A stretch of 10,517 nucleotides of DNA from Fen-1231 sp035286465 (GCA_035286465.1 DATEDF010000119.1:1-10517); one strand, 5' to 3'; positions 1 through 6,636 are shown, numbered from the stretch's first letter. The notes: generated from the letters alone by a model not told the origin. Made by a program: numbers and translations.

Positions 1-213
1 GGGACCCTTGGCATCTCCACGCGCGGCCGAGACACAGGCGACGCGCAAATCTTCGTCAACCTCGTGGACAACCCCCGCCTCGACCACGACTACACGGTGT
101 TCGGCGAGGTGATCTCGGGGATGGCCGTTGTGGACGGCATATTCGAGGGCGATGTGATCGCGCGAGTCGAAGTGACTACCGCCCCACCCCCAGCGCGTCC
201 GCGATCCGGTTGA
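1..213 (+). CDS. Peptidyl-prolyl cis-trans isomerase, cyclophilin type (C-terminal 70 residues, 5' end outside window)
   Basis: Frame 1 is open from the first base to a TGA at 211-213. It encodes the end of a cyclophilin barrel: a GDAQIFVNL strand, then DHDYTVFGEVISGMAVVD near the C-terminus, the usual YTVFG.V..GM.VVD signature. The family catalyses cis-trans isomerisation of X-Pro peptide bonds during protein folding. The part holding the active-site Arg and any signal peptide lies upstream of the window, so cytoplasmic or exported location cannot be judged. The last ~12 residues (Pro/Arg-rich) run past the usual end of the fold. Their codons overlap the 3' end of the convergent AhpD-like gene by 38 nt. 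The family call is secure; the exact subfamily is not. Confidence 0.85.
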   Translation, partial: GTLGISTRGRDTGDAQIFVNLVDNPRLDHDYTVFGEVISGMAVVDGIFEGDVIARVEVTTAPPPARPRSG

Positions 214-742
214 TGTAGTTGAACCACGCCGCGATGATCGTGATCTGGAGGATCGCAGTGTCGTCGTAGCCGTGTGCGCGAAGCCCGTCGAGCGTCGCCG
301 GCGAGACGCGCGTCGCATCCTCCGTCATCGTCACCGCGAACTCCAGCATCGCGCGCTCGGCCGGCGTGACCAGCGCGCCGCGCACGTCGCCACGCTCCAG
401 CGCGGCGACCAGCTTCTCATCTCCCGTGACGCGACGCAGAAACTCTGCGTGCGCGTCAATTCAATACCGGCACCGGTTCGTCACCGAGACCACGGTCGCG
501 ATCATCTCGTGGTGCCGCCGCTCGAGCGGAAGCGCGGGGTCCATCGCGGCGCCAAACGTCGCGAAGGCGTGCTCCATCGCCGGCGGGATGAGCGAGTGCG
601 ACGCGCCGATGCTCCCCTCCGGTGTAATGCCGGGCTGCGACGGCTGCGCGTACTCCTTCGGATAGAGCTTCATGTACGCGAGGAACGCGTCGCGCGCGGG
701 CCCCGGCTCGCCGATGGGGTCGGAGGTCTTGATCCATGTCAT
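176..742 (-). CDS. AhpD-like / carboxymuconolactone decarboxylase-family peroxidase-related protein, candidate selenoprotein with CxxU motif (188 aa)
   Basis: One frame runs from ATG 742 to TAG at 176, interrupted only by a TGA at 463-461 (codon 94). Read as selenocysteine, the product is 188 residues, the normal size for peroxidase-related AhpD-like proteins. Upstream of the UGA are MTWIKT and then E79-M-I-A-T-V-V-S-V-T-N-R-C91-R-Y. Downstream are I-D-A-H98-A-E-F-L-R-R-V-T-G-D and the helix ending AWFNYINRIADALGVG. The spacing E79, C91, position 94 and H98 matches the AhpD relay Glu118, Cys130, Cys133, His137 (M. tuberculosis numbering, from memory). The UGA thus replaces the second redox Cys. 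AhpD-like selenoproteins have, as I recall, been reported from microbial surveys. Such proteins reduce peroxides or other oxidants through a redox pair. A GTG at 757 would add five residues, but the family-like MTWIKT start favours 742. Sec insertion needs selA, selB, selC and selD, which are not in this window. The alternative is a nonsense-mutated pseudogene. Confidence 0.85.
428..457 (-). promoter_or_regulatory. Bacterial SECIS-like hairpin in the AhpD-like mRNA
   Basis: Three nucleotides after the UGA, the minus strand forms a nearly perfect stem-loop. GACGCG (457-452) pairs with CGCGTC (433-428). After a single bulged C (451), ACGCAGA (450-444) pairs with TCTGCGT (440-434). The apical loop is GTT (443-441). 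That is 13 base pairs with one bulge, and a loop beginning with G then U. Seventeen nucleotides separate the UGA from the loop. The known bacterial SECIS model needs a small apical loop with a G at its start, about 16-37 nt after the UGA, and E. coli fdhF has a GU in the same place. The element is also translated, as bacterial SECIS elements are. SelB binding is inferred. Confidence 0.8.
461..463 (-). other. In-frame UGA, proposed selenocysteine codon (Sec94)
   Basis: The plus strand reads tca here, so the minus strand reads TGA in the AhpD-like frame. The preceding codons give Cys-Arg-Tyr and the following ones Ile-Asp-Ala-His, so the UGA sits where the family has the second Cys of CxxC. A Cys codon (TGC/TGT) differs from TGA by one base. 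A mutation is therefore possible, but a random nonsense change would be unlikely to hit exactly this residue with a SECIS-like hairpin just behind it. Confidence 0.8.
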
Positions 743-801
743 GGGCTCATGATGCACACCGAGGGTGCGTGCGCGCCAGCGTCGAATCGGTAAGTTTGAA
801 A

Positions 802-889
802 CGCGAGTAGACGGTAGACCGTAGACGGTAGACCGTGTACGTATGCATACGTGAACGGTTCACCGTCTACGGTCTACCGTCTACTCGCG
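802..889. repeat. 88-bp near-perfect palindrome built from 7-bp GTAGAC(G/C) units
   Basis: The arms 802-829 and 862-889 are perfect 28-bp inverted repeats, centred at 845.5. The core 839-852 is itself a perfect palindrome, ACGTATGCATACGT. Between arm and core, 5 of 9 positions still pair, so 40 of 44 positions are complementary overall. The left side contains the tandem 14-mer GTAGACGGTAGACC twice (807-820 and 821-834), i.e. four 7-bp GTAGAC(G/C) units. The right arm carries the reverse units. The structure could form a long RNA hairpin or a DNA cruciform. I recall similar GTCTACC/GTAGACG tracts as dispersed intergenic repeats in Gemmatimonadota, but that is memory, not a search. A role as regulator, terminator or non-autonomous mobile repeat is open. 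Confidence 0.9.
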
Positions 890-906
890 GTTGCAGTTCC
901 TCGTCC

Positions 907-910
907 GGAG
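907..910 (+). promoter_or_regulatory. Ribosome binding site GGAG deciding the GTG start at 917
   Basis: GGAG lies six bases before GTG 917, an ideal spacing. The frame is open further upstream to a GTG at 851, but that start would lie inside the palindrome, has no purine-rich site, and would put extra residues ahead of the signal-like hydrophobic stretch. Confidence 0.7.
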
Positions 911-916
911 TCCCCC

Positions 917-3907
917 GTGCATCTCGCAATTGCCGTCGCCTTTCTCCTCCAGTCCGCCGCCCCCGACACCGCGGCCCTCCGCGCCGCGCGCTCCCCGGCG
1001 TTCTCCCCCGACGGTCGCCTGGCCGTCTCCTCCGAGGGCGACCTCTTCGTGCAGCTCTCGGCGGGCGCGAGCTGGACGCGGGTCACCCGTGGGCTTGGCT
1101 GGGACCGCGATCCCGTATGGACGAAGGACGGGAGCGCGATCGTCTTCTCGTCCGACCGGGCCGGAAACTTCGACCTCTGGCGCGTGCGCGTCGCCGCCGA
1201 CGGTTCGGCCGGCGAGCCCGAGCGCCTCACGAGCACTCCCGAGAGCGAGAGCGCGCCGAGCGTCTCGGGCGACGGCGGCATCGCCTTCGTGCGCGGCACG
1301 GGCACCGCCGCGCGCATCTGGATTCGCTCGCCGGACGGCGCCGAGAAGCGGCTCGAGACCCGCGAGCAGATCCAGCTCGCGCCCGCCTGGTCACCGGACG
1401 GCACGCGCCTCGCCTACGTCCTCGCGGGCGAGACCGGCCGGCGCCTCGTCGTGCGGACGTTCGCGTCGGGGCGCGAAACGACGGTCAACGCCGATCGGAA
1501 CCCTGACCGCGTCGCCTGGGCGCCGGCGGGCGACCGCCTCGCGTTCTCGGGCGGCGCAGCCGCGGGCGCGCTCGCGGGCGGCGGATTCGGCGGCGGCCGC
1601 GGCGGCGGCGCGCCCGGTGCCGGCGGCCTTGGCGCAGCAGGCGGTACGGGCGGCGTCTTCGTCGCTCCACCCGACGGCCGCTGGACCAACCTGGCCGCGA
1701 CACGCCGCGGCGACCTCGCCTGGTCGCCCGACGGAAAGACGATCGCCATCGCAGAGTATCAGCAGAGTGCCACCGGCTACAACGGCGACCCCGACCGCCT
1801 GGGCGAGCGCATTGCCGCCGAGCGCTTCGGCAGGAGTGACGACAAGCTGTACTTCGTCGCCGCGCCGCCGTCGCCCGACGCGGGGCTCGCCGAACAGCCG
1901 CTTGCCGCGCCGCTCGATCGCGCCGCGCGCAACGCCGACGCCTACGATCGCGTGTGGGAGCGCTCGACGAAGCTCTACTTCTCCTCGAGCGACGCCGCCG
2001 ACCGCCGCGCCGAGTGGGAGCGGGCGAAGGCGAAGCACCGCGACGAGGCCCTCGCCGCGAAGGACGACGAGGAGCTCCAGCGCGCCATCCACGCGATGCT
2101 CCGCGAGCGCCCGCCGCTCAAGGCGAGCGCCACGGGCCGCGCCGCCGTCTCCAGCGCGCACCCCGTCGCCACCGAGGCGGGGCTCGAGATCCTTCGCGCC
2201 GGCGGCAACGTCGTGGACGCCGCGGTCGCCGTCTCGTTCGCCCTGGGCGTCGTCGAGCCCGACGCGAGCGGCATCGGCGGCTACGGCCAGATGGTCATCC
2301 TTCTCTCGAAGTTGGAGAAGCCGGCGCTCATCGAGTTCATGACCCGCGTCCCCGAGGACGCCGGGCTCTCGAATACGGCGCTCCTGGTGAACGGCCGCTA
2401 TCCGGGCGACGGGCCGGTGCTCGCCAACGTCCCGGGCACGGTGGCCGGGATGCACGCCGCGTGGAAGAAATACGGGAGCGGCAAGATGCCGTGGAAGGAC
2501 CTGCTCGCGCCCGCGATCCGTGCCGCGCGCGACGGCTACGTCGTGAGCGACGGGCTTGCCACCACGCTCTCCGTCGAGCGCGAGGGCTTCCTCAAGTACG
2601 ACGGCAGCCGCGCGCTCTTCTTCCGGAACGGCCAACCGCTCCACGAGGGCGACACGCTCCGGAATCCCGACCTCGCGTGGGTGCTGGAGAAGATCGCCGA
2701 GGGCGGCGCCGACGGGTTCTACCGGGGCGAGGTGGCGCGCAAGCTCGTGGACGACCTGCACGCGAAGGGGAACGCGATGAAGCTCGCCGACCTCTCGCGC
2801 TACTACGCCCCCGAACGCGAGCCGGTAAGCGGCACGTATCGCGGCTACTCGTTCTACTCGAGCACGCCGCCCGTCGCGGGCGGCGCCGATCTCGCCGCGA
2901 AGCTCAATCTCTTCGAGCACTTCGAGAAGCCGAGGCTCTACACCGAGGATGCCGCGACGCTCCACGCGGCGCTCTCGGCGTGGCTCCTCGTGCCGGGCGG
3001 ACGTGGCGGGCGAGTCGCGGACCCCGGCCTGTGGGCCGTGGACATCGGCGCGTACGTGAGCAAGGACACGGCGCGCACGCGGTGGACTGCCTGCTTCAGG
3101 GGCGACCGCGCGCTCAGGCCCGCCGAGATTCGCGGCGACTCGCTCCGGTGCGGTACGGCCGCGGCGACGACGAGTGCCCCGGTTCCCGCGACGCCTCCCC
3201 CCAACGCCGATGAGGGCGCCGCTCCTTCGCCCTTCACCATTCGCCCTTCGCCCTCCACCGGCTGTGAAGAGTACGCCGCCGAGGCAAGCACGTGCCGCGC
3301 ACAAGGCACGACCTCCTTCGCCGTCGCCGACAACGACGGCAACGCCGTGGCGGTCACGCAGACGCTCGGGACGTGGGGCGGAAACTTCTACGTCACGCCC
3401 GGGCTGGGCTTCCTCTACAACGACAAGCTCACGTCGTACGGCACCGATCCCGCCGCGTACGGCGCGCGCCTGCCGTTCGCGCGGCACGGGAGCACGCTCG
3501 CGCCGACCATCGTGCTCAAGGGGAAGCGGCCGGTGCTCGCCGTGGGCGCGGCGGGCAACGCGTGGATCGCCTCCGCGGTGTATGAGACCATCCTCGGCGT
3601 GCTCGACTTCGGGCTCGATCCGCAGCGCGCGCTCGAGCTGCCGCGCTTCCTTCCGGGCGGTGGCGGCGGCCGCGGCGGGGGTGCCGGCGGAGCCGCTGCC
3701 GCGAGCGCGCCGTTCTCCGTCCAGATGGAAGACGGCTTCTCACCCGACGTCATCAAGCGGCTGCGCGAGATGGGCTACGAGATCAGCTTCATCTCGATGC
3801 GCGGCGAGCTGCGTCAGGGGTACGGGGCGGCGGTCGCCATCAATGGCAAGCGTGCGACCGCGGGCGCCGATCCGCGCCGCGCGGGCGCTGCCGGCGCGAT
3901 TCCGTAG
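917..3907 (+). CDS. PD40 beta-propeller fused to a gamma-glutamyltranspeptidase-like Ntn-hydrolase (996 aa), probably exported
   Basis: The GTG start gives MHLAIAVAFLLQS, a short signal-like segment without clear n-region charges. Residues ~25-300 hold about six TolB/PD40 strands with repeated FSPDG, WSPDGTRLAY and WSPDGKTIAI motifs, interrupted by a Gly-rich loop (1558-1653). A charged linker (~350-400) leads to a GGT domain from ~405: AHPVATEAGLEILRAGGNVVDAA, then GIGGYG. The likely autocleavage nucleophile is Thr798 in TTSFAVAD-DGNAV, followed by FLYND, STLAPTIV and DFGLDP. Before Thr798 lies an unusual Cys-containing low-complexity insert, and after the PRF motif a second Gly-rich loop. 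GGTs cleave and transfer gamma-glutamyl groups in the periplasm. By ungapped alignment from Thr798=T391 of E. coli GGT, N411, Q430 and D433 become G, K and S. Nearby, R114 aligns with Met475 and the GG pair becomes GN. An Ntn-hydrolase with changed substrate is likely. The next ABC gene starts 11 nt downstream, so they are probably co-transcribed. Confidence 0.85.
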   Translation: MHLAIAVAFLLQSAAPDTAALRAARSPAFSPDGRLAVSSEGDLFVQLSAGASWTRVTRGLGWDRDPVWTKDGSAIVFSSDRAGNFDLWRVRVAADGSAGEPERLTSTPESESAPSVSGDGGIAFVRGTGTAARIWIRSPDGAEKRLETREQIQLAPAWSPDGTRLAYVLAGETGRRLVVRTFASGRETTVNADRNPDRVAWAPAGDRLAFSGGAAAGALAGGGFGGGRGGGAPGAGGLGAAGGTGGVFVAPPDGRWTNLAATRRGDLAWSPDGKTIAIAEYQQSATGYNGDPDRLGERIAAERFGRSDDKLYFVAAPPSPDAGLAEQPLAAPLDRAARNADAYDRVWERSTKLYFSSSDAADRRAEWERAKAKHRDEALAAKDDEELQRAIHAMLRERPPLKASATGRAAVSSAHPVATEAGLEILRAGGNVVDAAVAVSFALGVVEPDASGIGGYGQMVILLSKLEKPALIEFMTRVPEDAGLSNTALLVNGRYPGDGPVLANVPGTVAGMHAAWKKYGSGKMPWKDLLAPAIRAARDGYVVSDGLATTLSVEREGFLKYDGSRALFFRNGQPLHEGDTLRNPDLAWVLEKIAEGGADGFYRGEVARKLVDDLHAKGNAMKLADLSRYYAPEREPVSGTYRGYSFYSSTPPVAGGADLAAKLNLFEHFEKPRLYTEDAATLHAALSAWLLVPGGRGGRVADPGLWAVDIGAYVSKDTARTRWTACFRGDRALRPAEIRGDSLRCGTAAATTSAPVPATPPPNADEGAAPSPFTIRPSPSTGCEEYAAEASTCRAQGTTSFAVADNDGNAVAVTQTLGTWGGNFYVTPGLGFLYNDKLTSYGTDPAAYGARLPFARHGSTLAPTIVLKGKRPVLAVGAAGNAWIASAVYETILGVLDFGLDPQRALELPRFLPGGGGGRGGGAGGAAAASAPFSVQMEDGFSPDVIKRLREMGYEISFISMRGELRQGYGAAVAINGKRATAGADPRRAGAAGAIP
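3225..3259 (+). repeat. Five tandem 7-bp CTTCGCC-like units inside the GGT coding sequence
   Basis: The units read CTTCGCC, CTTCACC, ATTCGCC, CTTCGCC and CTCCACC. They encode a Pro/Ser-rich stretch, SPFTIRPSPST. They sit in the insert about 50 codons long that precedes the catalytic Thr798. Seven is not a multiple of three, so the tract is a nucleotide-level repeat and not a protein repeat. This suggests it is a repeat captured by, or expanded within, the gene. Confidence 0.7.
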
Positions 3908-3918
3908 CCGCCGCCGAC

Positions 3919-4839
3919 GTGCCGCTCATCAGCGCGCGCGAGGTCACGAAGCGCTACCCGGGCGTGCTCGCGCTCGACGCGCTCAGCGTGGACCTCGAGC
4001 CCGGCGTGATCGGGCTCGTCGGCGCGAACGGCGCCGGCAAGAGCACCTTCCTCCGCGTCCTCCTCGGCCTCCTCGCGCCGACGAGCGGCTCGGTCAGCAT
4101 TCTCGGACTCGACGTGCGCACGCACACCCTCGAGGTGCGCAAGCACGTCGGCTACCTCCCCGAGCACGACTGCCTGCCCATCGAGGTGACCGCGACGGAT
4201 TTCGTGACGCACATGGGACGGATGGCGGGCCTCCCGCCCACCCAGGCGCGCGAGCGCGCCGCCGAATCGCTCCGCCACGTCGGGCTCCACGAGGAGCGGT
4301 ATCGCCTGATGGGGACCTTCTCCACCGGAATGAAGCAGCGGGCGAAGCTCGCGCAGGCGCTCGTGCACGATCCCGAACTGCTCCTGCTCGACGAACCCAC
4401 GAACGGGCTCGACCCCACCGGCCGCGACGAGATGCTCGGACTGGTCGAGCGCATCGGCCGCGAGTTCGGCATTTCGGTGATCGTCACCTCGCACCTCCTC
4501 GGTGAAATCGAGCGCGTCTGCGACTACCTCCTCGTGATGGAGGAGGGAAAGCTCCGGTACGCCGGCACGGTCGCGAAGTTCACCGAGCGCACGAGGCACC
4601 TCCTCGTGGATCTCGAGGACGAGTCAGGCGCCTTCGTCGCGCGCGTGCGCGCCGCCGGACTCGACGTCGCCACCGAGGGGCATTCGTTGCGCGTCGCGCT
4701 CACCGACGACGGCACCTACGACGTGATCCGCGACGTCGCCGCCGAGCTCGGGTTGCCCCTCACGCGCCTCGAGCTCCAGCGCCACAACCTCGGCGACCTC
4801 TTCCGCCCGACCGGGAACGGCGAGGCGACGCATGGCTGA
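3919..4839 (+). CDS. ABC transporter ATP-binding protein 1 (ABC-2 type exporter, 306 aa)
   Basis: This is the nucleotide-binding subunit that powers an ABC-2 membrane transporter by ATP hydrolysis at the inner face of the membrane. It has a Walker A GANGAGKST (residues 35-43), a Q-loop region reading YLPEHD with Glu in place of the usual Gln (~79-84), and an ABC signature FSTGMKQR (134-141). These are followed by Walker B LLLLDEPTNGLD (154-165) and the switch His in VTSH192. A C-terminal extension of ~100 residues is typical of ABC-2 ATPases. The start is GTG 11 nt after the previous stop, with no good Shine-Dalgarno site, so translation probably couples to the upstream gene. Its 3' end overlaps the permease at 4832 by 8 nt. 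The transported substrate cannot be told from the sequence. Confidence 0.93.
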   Translation: MPLISAREVTKRYPGVLALDALSVDLEPGVIGLVGANGAGKSTFLRVLLGLLAPTSGSVSILGLDVRTHTLEVRKHVGYLPEHDCLPIEVTATDFVTHMGRMAGLPPTQARERAAESLRHVGLHEERYRLMGTFSTGMKQRAKLAQALVHDPELLLLDEPTNGLDPTGRDEMLGLVERIGREFGISVIVTSHLLGEIERVCDYLLVMEEGKLRYAGTVAKFTERTRHLLVDLEDESGAFVARVRAAGLDVATEGHSLRVALTDDGTYDVIRDVAAELGLPLTRLELQRHNLGDLFRPTGNGEATHG

Positions 4840-5713
4840 CGAACGCGCCGCCGGCACCATCTACGACATCGGCTACCAGCACTACGACGGCCCCCGCCGC
4901 GGACGCGGGTACGCGTTCCGCACCCTCTTCGCCTTCTCCTTCCGCACCGCGTTCGGGCAGGGCCGCGGGCAGCGCGCCCATCTCGTGCCCTTCCTCGTGT
5001 CCCTCCTCGTGGTCCTCCCGGCGATCATTCCCATCGGCATCGCGTCGGTGTCGGGCCAGACGGCGGCGATCAACTACGCGCAGCACCTCGAGTTCTCCGC
5101 CTTCTTCCTCGCCCTCTTCACAGCGGGCCAGTCCGGCGAGCTGATCGTCGCGGACCGCGAGACCGGCACGCTCTCACTCTACCTCTCACGCTCACTGCAC
5201 TCCACGGACTACGCGCTGGCGAAGCTCGTCGCGCTGGCGGCGGCGATCCTCGCGCTGACGCTCGTGCCGCAGCTCATGATGTTCACGGGAAAGGTCTTCC
5301 TGAGCGAGACGCCCTGGACCGCGTTCCAGGGCGAGTGGAAGAAGCTCATCCCGATGGTGGGGGGCACGCTCCTCGCCTCCTTCTACCTCGCCGCGGTCGG
5401 GCTCGCGCTCGCCGCGACCTCCAGGCGCCGCAACTACGCCAGCGCGATGGTCATCGCGTACTTCGTCGTGCTCCCCGCGCTCTCGGGCATCGCCACCGAG
5501 ATCGCGCGCGGCGACGCGAAGCGCTACATGGTGCTCCTGAACCCGTTCCTCCTGATGACGGGCTTCGCGAACTGGCTCTACGACGTGCAGGCGCGGCGGG
5601 GGATGCTGCGCCGGGCCGACCTCCCGGGCGAACTCTACCTCTACGTCATCGCCGGCACGTGCGCGCTGGCCATCGCGGGCCTCCTCTGGCGCTACTGGAA
5701 GGCGGAGGAATGA
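4832..5713 (+). CDS. ABC-2 type transporter permease 1 (293 aa)
   Basis: This is an inner-membrane subunit of an ABC-2 exporter. An N-terminal cytoplasmic segment, TIYDIGYQHYDGPRRGRGY, is a recurring feature of this permease group. About six hydrophobic segments follow: ~50-72 (PFLVSLLVVLPAIIPIGI), ~85-105, ~130-155, ~172-193, ~203-222 and ~265-285. Between the second and third lies GELIVADRETGTLSLYLSR, the conserved ABC-2 loop found where the permease contacts its ATPase. The ATG overlaps the stop of ATPase 1 (ATGGCTGA), and its own TGA shares four bases with the start of ATPase 2, so these genes are translationally coupled. It most likely pairs with the preceding ATPase. The substrate is unknown. 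Confidence 0.9.
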   Translation: MADERAAGTIYDIGYQHYDGPRRGRGYAFRTLFAFSFRTAFGQGRGQRAHLVPFLVSLLVVLPAIIPIGIASVSGQTAAINYAQHLEFSAFFLALFTAGQSGELIVADRETGTLSLYLSRSLHSTDYALAKLVALAAAILALTLVPQLMMFTGKVFLSETPWTAFQGEWKKLIPMVGGTLLASFYLAAVGLALAATSRRRNYASAMVIAYFVVLPALSGIATEIARGDAKRYMVLLNPFLLMTGFANWLYDVQARRGMLRRADLPGELYLYVIAGTCALAIAGLLWRYWKAEE

Positions 5714-6636
5714 ACGAGCCAAACGGCGTGCGGATCGAGCTCCGGGACGTCTCGCGCTGGTACGGCAACGTCGTCGCCGTGAACGCGGTGACCTGCGCGC
5801 TCGGGCCCGGCATCACGGGACTCCTCGGCCCGAACGGCGCGGGGAAGTCCACGCTGCTGCACCTGGTCGCGGGACTGCTGCGACCCTCCGGCGGCGACGT
5901 GCGCGTGAACGGCGTCCCCCCCGCCGGCAACGCGGGCGTGTACCGGACGATCGGCCTCGTGCCGGAGCGCGAGGCGCTGCAGCTCTTCCTCACCGGCCGC
6001 GAGTTCGTGCGGATGAACGCGCGGCTCCAGCAGCTCCCCGACGCCGACGGCGCGACGCAGCGCGCGATCGGGCTCGTGGACCTCCTGGGCGCACAGGACC
6101 GCCGGATCGGGACCTACTCGAAGGGGATGCGCCAGCGCATCAAGATCGCCGGGGCGCTCGTCCACGAGCCCCGGATCCTCCTGCTCGACGAACCATTCAA
6201 CGGAATGGACCCGCGCCAGCGGCTCCAGATGATGGTGCTGCTCCGCTCGCTCGCCGCGCGGGGGAGCCTCGTGCTGATCAGCTCGCACATCCTCGAGGAG
6301 CTGAACGACCTCGCGTCGAACGTCCTCGTGATGGTGGAGGGGCGGCTCGCGGCGTCGGGGCACTTCCGCGAAATCCGGAAACTGATGACCGACCGGCCGC
6401 ACACCTTCACGCTGCGATCGAGCGACGATCGCCGCCTCGCCGCGGCGCTGCTCGCGGTGCCGAGCGTGTTCAGCGTGGAGCTGGCGGACGGCGGGATGAG
6501 CATCCGCACGTCGGACCGCGGAGCGTTCACGCTCGCGCTCCCGCGGGTGGCACGCGGCGCGACGGTGCGCATTTACGAACTGCGCCCGACCGACGAGTCG
6601 CTCGAGAGCGTCTTCTCCTACCTGGTGCAGAAGTGA
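5710..6636 (+). CDS. ABC transporter ATP-binding protein 2 (ABC-2 type exporter, 308 aa)
   Basis: This is a second ATPase of the same class as the one at 3919, but clearly divergent from it. It has Walker A GPNGAGKST (residues 40-48), a Q-loop region GLVPEREAL with Glu again instead of Gln, and a signature YSKGMRQR. These are followed by Walker B ILLLDEPFNGMD, with Phe in place of the usual Thr, and an H-loop ISSHILEE. The Asp-Glu catalytic pair is intact, so it should hydrolyse ATP. The ATG lies in an ATGA overlap with the stop of permease 1. A strong GGAGG (5704-5708) ends only one base before the ATG, too close to work well alone, so termination-reinitiation coupling is likely. It probably drives the permease encoded immediately after it. 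Confidence 0.93.
   Translation: MNEPNGVRIELRDVSRWYGNVVAVNAVTCALGPGITGLLGPNGAGKSTLLHLVAGLLRPSGGDVRVNGVPPAGNAGVYRTIGLVPEREALQLFLTGREFVRMNARLQQLPDADGATQRAIGLVDLLGAQDRRIGTYSKGMRQRIKIAGALVHEPRILLLDEPFNGMDPRQRLQMMVLLRSLAARGSLVLISSHILEELNDLASNVLVMVEGRLAASGHFREIRKLMTDRPHTFTLRSSDDRRLAAALLAVPSVFSVELADGGMSIRTSDRGAFTLALPRVARGATVRIYELRPTDESLESVFSYLVQK

Larger units (their letters stand above)
743..916. other. Divergent intergenic region between the AhpD-like gene and the PD40-GGT operon
   Basis: These 174 bases must carry the promoters of both divergent transcription units. More than half is taken up by the palindrome at 802-889. The 59 bases between the palindrome and ATG 742 should hold the promoter and leader of the AhpD-like gene. 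I see no convincing -35/-10 pair there, and only a weak GAG (748-746) ahead of ATG 742. The right-hand 27 bases hold the GGAG ribosome binding site of the fusion gene. Confidence 0.6.

Noticed and set aside
461..757. Reading the AhpD-like gene as two separate genes or as a frameshifted pseudogene
   Set aside because: Both halves are in the same frame, together make one full-length family member, and the only interruption is a UGA at the catalytic Cys position followed by a SECIS-like hairpin. A nonsense mutation remains the main alternative.
743..757. GTG at 757 as start of the AhpD-like gene
   Set aside because: It would add VHHEP with no ribosome site; the ATG at 742 begins the family-like MTWIKT sequence.
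802..889. CRISPR array or intrinsic terminator as explanation of the GTAGAC repeats
   Set aside because: Units are 7 bp, contiguous and without spacers, and arranged as a palindrome. It has no U-run and lies between divergent genes where no terminator is needed.
851..916. Longer start (GTG 851) for the PD40-GGT gene
   Set aside because: The extra 22 codons are read from the palindrome arm and precede the signal-like segment; GGAG at 907-910 points to GTG 917.
1391..3487. Long minus-strand open frame (698 codons) opposite the PD40-GGT gene
   Set aside because: Arg/Ala/Gly/Val-rich with no recognisable domain; it is the antisense shadow expected in very GC-rich coding DNA.
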